This document shows, in pieces, positions 31,560 through 32,796 of a DNA stretch of 32,796 nucleotides. Location: contig JACZKP010000059.1 in NCBI GenBank assembly GCA_014860005.1, positions 1-32,796 of the forward strand. Direction: 5' to 3'. Position 1 is the first letter of the stretch. Each line of letters begins with the position of its first letter. The position numbers and the translations under genes are program-made. The notes beneath the pieces were generated by a model. That model was not told where the DNA came from, did not search any database, and was given only the letters and a program-made list of their open reading frames with translations. The DNA is from Verrucomicrobiota bacterium (GTDB taxonomy: Bacteria; Verrucomicrobiota; Verrucomicrobiae; Limisphaerales; UBA11358).

Positions 31560-31609
31560 AAACACCCAAGCACCCAACTCATTTTGGGTATTTGGGTGCT
31601 TGGGTGTTT
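31560..31609 (-). terminator. Hairpin between the hydrolase gene and rsmD, possible terminator
   Basis: A perfect 18-bp inverted repeat (AAACACCCAAGCACCCAA at 31560-31577 with its complement at 31592-31609) around a 14-base loop. On the minus strand it lies four bases after the stop of the hydrolase gene and 21 bases before the rsmD start. No strong T-run follows, so it may instead protect the 3' end of the mRNA. Confidence 0.55.
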
Positions 31610-31613
31610 ATCA

Positions 31614-32387
31614 TTACTTGAATATCTCGGCGAGGAACTGCTTCATATCTTCCCACGACCTTTTGTCCGCCCGCTCGTCATACTTCGCCCCGGGTATCGA
31701 GCCGTCGGCTTTCCAGTCCGTGAAGCTATGCACTGCGCCGCCGTACTGAACAAGCTGCCAGTCCACTTTCGCACCGCGCATTTCAGCGACGAACGCGGCC
31801 ACGTCCTTGTCCGGCACAAACGGATCATCCGCGCCGTGCAGCGCCAGCACCTTGCACTTGATGTTCTTGCCGTCCTCTGGTTTCGGCGAATCCAAGGCTC
31901 CATGGAAGCTGACCACGCCTGAGACTTCCGCGCCGCTGCGAGCCAATTCGATGACCGTCGTTCCGCCGAAGCAATAACCAATGGCCGCGATGGGTTTGGT
32001 GTCCACGAGCTTGTGCCGGCGCAGGGCTTCGAGTCCGGCAGTGACCCGCGCCCGCAGCAAAGCGCGATCGTTCTTATACTTGCTCGCCTCGGCGCTGGCG
32101 GCTTCGACAGTCTGCGGACGCACGCCTTTGCCGTAGATGTCCACGGCAAACGCCACGTAACCCAGCCGGGCCAGCATCTCGGAGCGTTGCTTCTCATAGT
32201 CCGACAGCCCTTTCCACTGATGCACAACTAAAACGCCCGGGCGCGGTCCCCGGAACGAATCTTCATAAGTCAGATGCCCTTCAAGGGTCACATCGCCGTG
32301 TTTGTATTCGATGGTTTCGGTGCGAATGGCCGCAGACGCGGCCAACGCAGTCGCCAGCAGAAGAGAAGTCGTCGTTGAGATCTTCAT
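31614..32387 (-). CDS. Exported dienelactone hydrolase family protein
   Basis: 257 residues, with a signal peptide (STTTSLLLATALAASAA) and then an alpha/beta-hydrolase of the dienelactone hydrolase type. The nucleophile elbow is G-Y-C-F-G-G with C139, the acid D187 or D188 in LHGADDPFVPD, and H220 in YGGAVHSFTD. E-x-x-R-x-x-A-D features of true carboxymethylenebutenolidases are not obvious, so the substrate is open; the protein acts outside the cytosol. The ATG at 32387 fits the signal peptide. A -10-like TATCGT (32395-32400, minus strand) precedes it by seven bases, without a convincing -35. Confidence 0.88.
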   Translation of the reverse strand: MKISTTTSLLLATALAASAAIRTETIEYKHGDVTLEGHLTYEDSFRGPRPGVLVVHQWKGLSDYEKQRSEMLARLGYVAFAVDIYGKGVRPQTVEAASAEASKYKNDRALLRARVTAGLEALRRHKLVDTKPIAAIGYCFGGTTVIELARSGAEVSGVVSFHGALDSPKPEDGKNIKCKVLALHGADDPFVPDKDVAAFVAEMRGAKVDWQLVQYGGAVHSFTDWKADGSIPGAKYDERADKRSWEDMKQFLAEIFK

Positions 32388-32658
32388 GGCGGAAACGATA
32401 ACCGAAAGCAGCCGCCAACGCCAGCGACGGCAGACAAAAACTCCACAAACGCACGCTCCAGCGGTGGTTGAACCCAGCCGCTCCGCGGCGGGCCTGTCGG
32501 GCTACGCGCGATTCCGGTGTCAGGTTGAACTCGACAGGTAGATTGGGAGCGGCCATTGTTGGCCCGTGGCAGGCCAACGACACGCCTGCCCGCCGGGGTG
32601 CATCCCCTGCGGTTTTTGCGTAAGGGCTTGCAGCAGAGGGGCCGCCCAAAAAGCAAAA
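32388..32658. other. Intergenic DNA upstream of the hydrolase gene
   Basis: No gene is supported in these 271 bases. The stretch holds the -10-like hexamer of the hydrolase gene and several short GC-rich palindromic words, for example GCCGCTCCGCGGC at about 32477-32489. Its right edge is the terminus of the ISL3-like element. Confidence 0.45.
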
Positions 32659-32796
32659 GGTTCTTCGCTGTTTTCGGTGGAATTAAAATTGGGGGAAGCG
32701 GAGTTTTCCGGCGACGAAGTAGAGCATGGTGATCAGATGCGTCGTCGAACGGTAGCCGCGAGCCTTGCGTTTGGTCGCGCTGAAGACGCTGTTTAA
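32659..32796 (-). mobile_element. ISL3-like insertion sequence, one terminus (continues beyond window)
   Basis: The sequence starting at 32659, GGTTCTTCGCTGTTTTCGG, has the GG(C/T)TCTTC-type terminal repeat I associate with the ISL3 family. It stands 24 bases outside the stop codon of an ISL3-type transposase, the expected place. The eight bases before it (AAGCAAAA, 32651-32658) are AT-rich, as expected of the 8-bp target duplication made by this family; the other copy would lie beyond the window. Confidence 0.6.
32683..32796 (-). CDS. ISL3-family transposase, C-terminal end (5' part outside window)
   Basis: The minus-strand frame from the window edge to the TAA at 32683-32685 reads LNSVFSATKRKARGYRSTTH followed by LITMLYFVAGKLRFPQF. 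The F-x-x-x-K-R-K-A-R-G-Y segment followed by a hydrophobic stretch is the typical end of ISL3 (IS204/IS1001/IS1165-type) DDE transposases. Only 37 residues are in the window, so intactness cannot be judged. The gene is too short here to be noticed by length alone. Confidence 0.75.
   Translation of the reverse strand, partial: LNSVFSATKRKARGYRSTTHLITMLYFVAGKLRFPQF

Noticed and set aside
31559..31612. Short direct repeats of the word ACCCAA as a microsatellite
   Set aside because: The symmetry is that of a perfect 18-bp hairpin at a gene end, so a terminator or mRNA-end structure is the simpler reading.
32566..32796. A 76-codon plus-strand frame at the right edge
   Set aside because: It is antisense to the ISL3-type transposase end and crosses the IS terminus.

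Overview
The window looks like chromosomal DNA of a GC-rich Gram-negative bacterium, most probably a Verrucomicrobiota of the Pedosphaera/Limisphaera type. This is inference from gene style: large secreted PA14/Ig-like and lamin-tail-domain proteins with a short C-terminal domain ending in Y-F-R, a secreted PQQ-type propeller, NtrC-type regulators, many intergenic palindromes and few Shine-Dalgarno sites. No rRNA, tRNA or CRISPR was recognised. Both ends lie inside transposase genes (IS1380-like on the left, ISL3-like on the right), as often seen where an assembly or a genomic segment breaks at IS copies.

Layout. 1-448: tail of an IS1380-like transposase. 932-4798: giant secreted Ig/PA14 protein with a strong terminator. 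4943-5349: two nested-palindrome elements; the second (5086-5339) has terminal inverted repeats and an exact 10-bp flanking duplication. 5620-8130: divergent membrane pyrophosphatase. 8336-9635: Dabb-domain protein and a convergent Xer recombinase, separated by a near-palindrome that carries both stop codons. 9763-10339: two small overlapping genes of unknown function. 10402-11310: purC. 11496-14674: an unknown protein, an M20 peptidase and a flippase-like membrane protein. 14846-15586: an isoprenylcysteine-methyltransferase-like protein.

15645-24715 is the most interesting block. A histidine kinase and a sigma54-activating response regulator (overlapping genes, minus strand) lie back to back with a tightly coupled plus-strand operon: HlyD-like adaptor, DUF3616-like secreted protein, lamin-tail-domain secreted protein and TolC-like outer-membrane channel. 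A good -24/-12 (sigma54) promoter lies between them. The operon has an adaptor and an outer-membrane channel but no inner-membrane pump, and it encodes two probable exported proteins between them. This suggests a locally regulated export or envelope system of unusual composition.

24745-27149: a GT2 glycosyltransferase and a second NtrC-type regulator without a kinase beside it. 27150-27605: hairpin-rich intergenic DNA. 27606-29524: a RidA-like protein and a large conserved protein of unknown function. 29715-32387: a secreted PQQ-type propeller, RsmD and a secreted dienelactone-hydrolase-like protein. 32659 to the end: terminus of an ISL3-like element.

Several genes have a -10-like hexamer only 7-9 bases before the ATG and no Shine-Dalgarno sequence, suggesting leaderless or nearly leaderless mRNAs. 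The sigma54-linked operon is the clear exception, with a leader of about 100 bases and a good GGAGGA site.
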